DNA of 64,000 bases from Turritopsis dohrnii. Its lineage: Eukaryota > Cnidaria > Hydrozoa > Anthoathecata > Oceaniidae. The stretch spans positions 248,001 to 312,000 of the forward strand of contig BQMF02000330.1 of the NCBI GenBank assembly GCA_027922465.2, in the 5' to 3' direction. The notes under the pieces were generated by a model, which was not told where the DNA came from, did not search any database, and saw only the letters and a list, made by a program, of their open reading frames with translations. Every line of letters starts with the position of its first letter. The stretch's first letter is position 1. This document shows positions 63,996 to 64,000 of this stretch, one piece after another. The translations under genes were made by a program, and so were the position numbers.

Positions 63996-64000
63996 AAGAT
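63996..64000 (-). CDS. Chitin-binding-like gene, edge of upstream exon
   Basis: ATCTT|GTAAGTTAC is a strong donor at 63995-63994, so the last five bases of the next exon upstream are probably in the window. The gene continues beyond 64000. Confidence 0.4.

Noticed and set aside
1..64000. CRISPR arrays, operons, bacterial promoters or terminators
   Set aside because: No regularly spaced identical repeats with unique spacers, and all gene structures are eukaryotic.

Overview
This is AT-rich animal nuclear DNA with GT-AG introns, small exons and a very dense, nested load of transposable elements. Nothing bacterial or viral is present: there are no operons, and nearly every long reading frame belongs to a eukaryotic transposon. 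The mixture (Helentron, IS3EU-like, Harbinger, piggyBac, pogo-like, hAT, CACTA-like, CR1/L2-like LINEs and a tRNA-derived SINE), together with a TRIM-ankyrin gene and a multi-module chitin-binding-like gene, fits an invertebrate, most likely a cnidarian and perhaps a hydrozoan. That taxonomic guess is inference.

Host-type genes. (1) A RING / B-box / coiled-coil / ankyrin gene lies on the minus strand (exons 15041-14761, 4845-4118, 3993-3587). Its splice phases agree, and its first intron is about 9.9 kb and full of transposons. (2) A probable secreted protein gene lies on the plus strand (58256-60449, two exons in phase). (3) The 3' end of a chitin-binding-like (peritrophin/CBM14) gene lies on the minus strand from 64000 to 61877. 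Its introns are all phase 1 and it continues past the window. (4) Weaker pieces are BEN-like exons (27025-27810), a PIP-box first exon (20827-20612) and single orphan exons.

Transposon layout. 7291-11293 is a 4.0 kb element with 6-bp target duplications. It carries a DDE integrase gene broken by a MITE (10120-10815), a LINE 3' fragment (about 8353-9052) and a frameshift. 13.5-14.2 kb holds a HARBI1 remnant. 18.2-20.4 kb holds an apparently intact CACTA-like transposase. 21-24 kb holds DDE_Tnp_4, piggyBac and SWIM-finger remnants. 25.6-26.8 kb holds a LINE fragment. 29.9-34.5 kb is a Harbinger unit (MADF-BESS gene on plus, HARBI1 on minus), with a LINE showing a twin-priming-like inversion inserted in HARBI1.

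35.1-55.6 kb is one Helentron-type rolling-circle element read from right to left: DUB-like protease, zinc-binding N-terminal region, HUH Rep, PIF1-like helicase, AP-type endonuclease, and a separate RPA-like gene. It has been opened by three tandem non-autonomous Helitron-like units (51433-54211), by an 8.0 kb IS3EU-like transposon (40578-48613) and by a pogo-like deletion derivative (38681-39891). The 8.0 kb transposon has 1.1 kb terminal inverted repeats, carries a three-exon DDE integrase with all three catalytic residues, and also carries an alpha-kinase gene. The kinase as transposon cargo is the most unusual find here.
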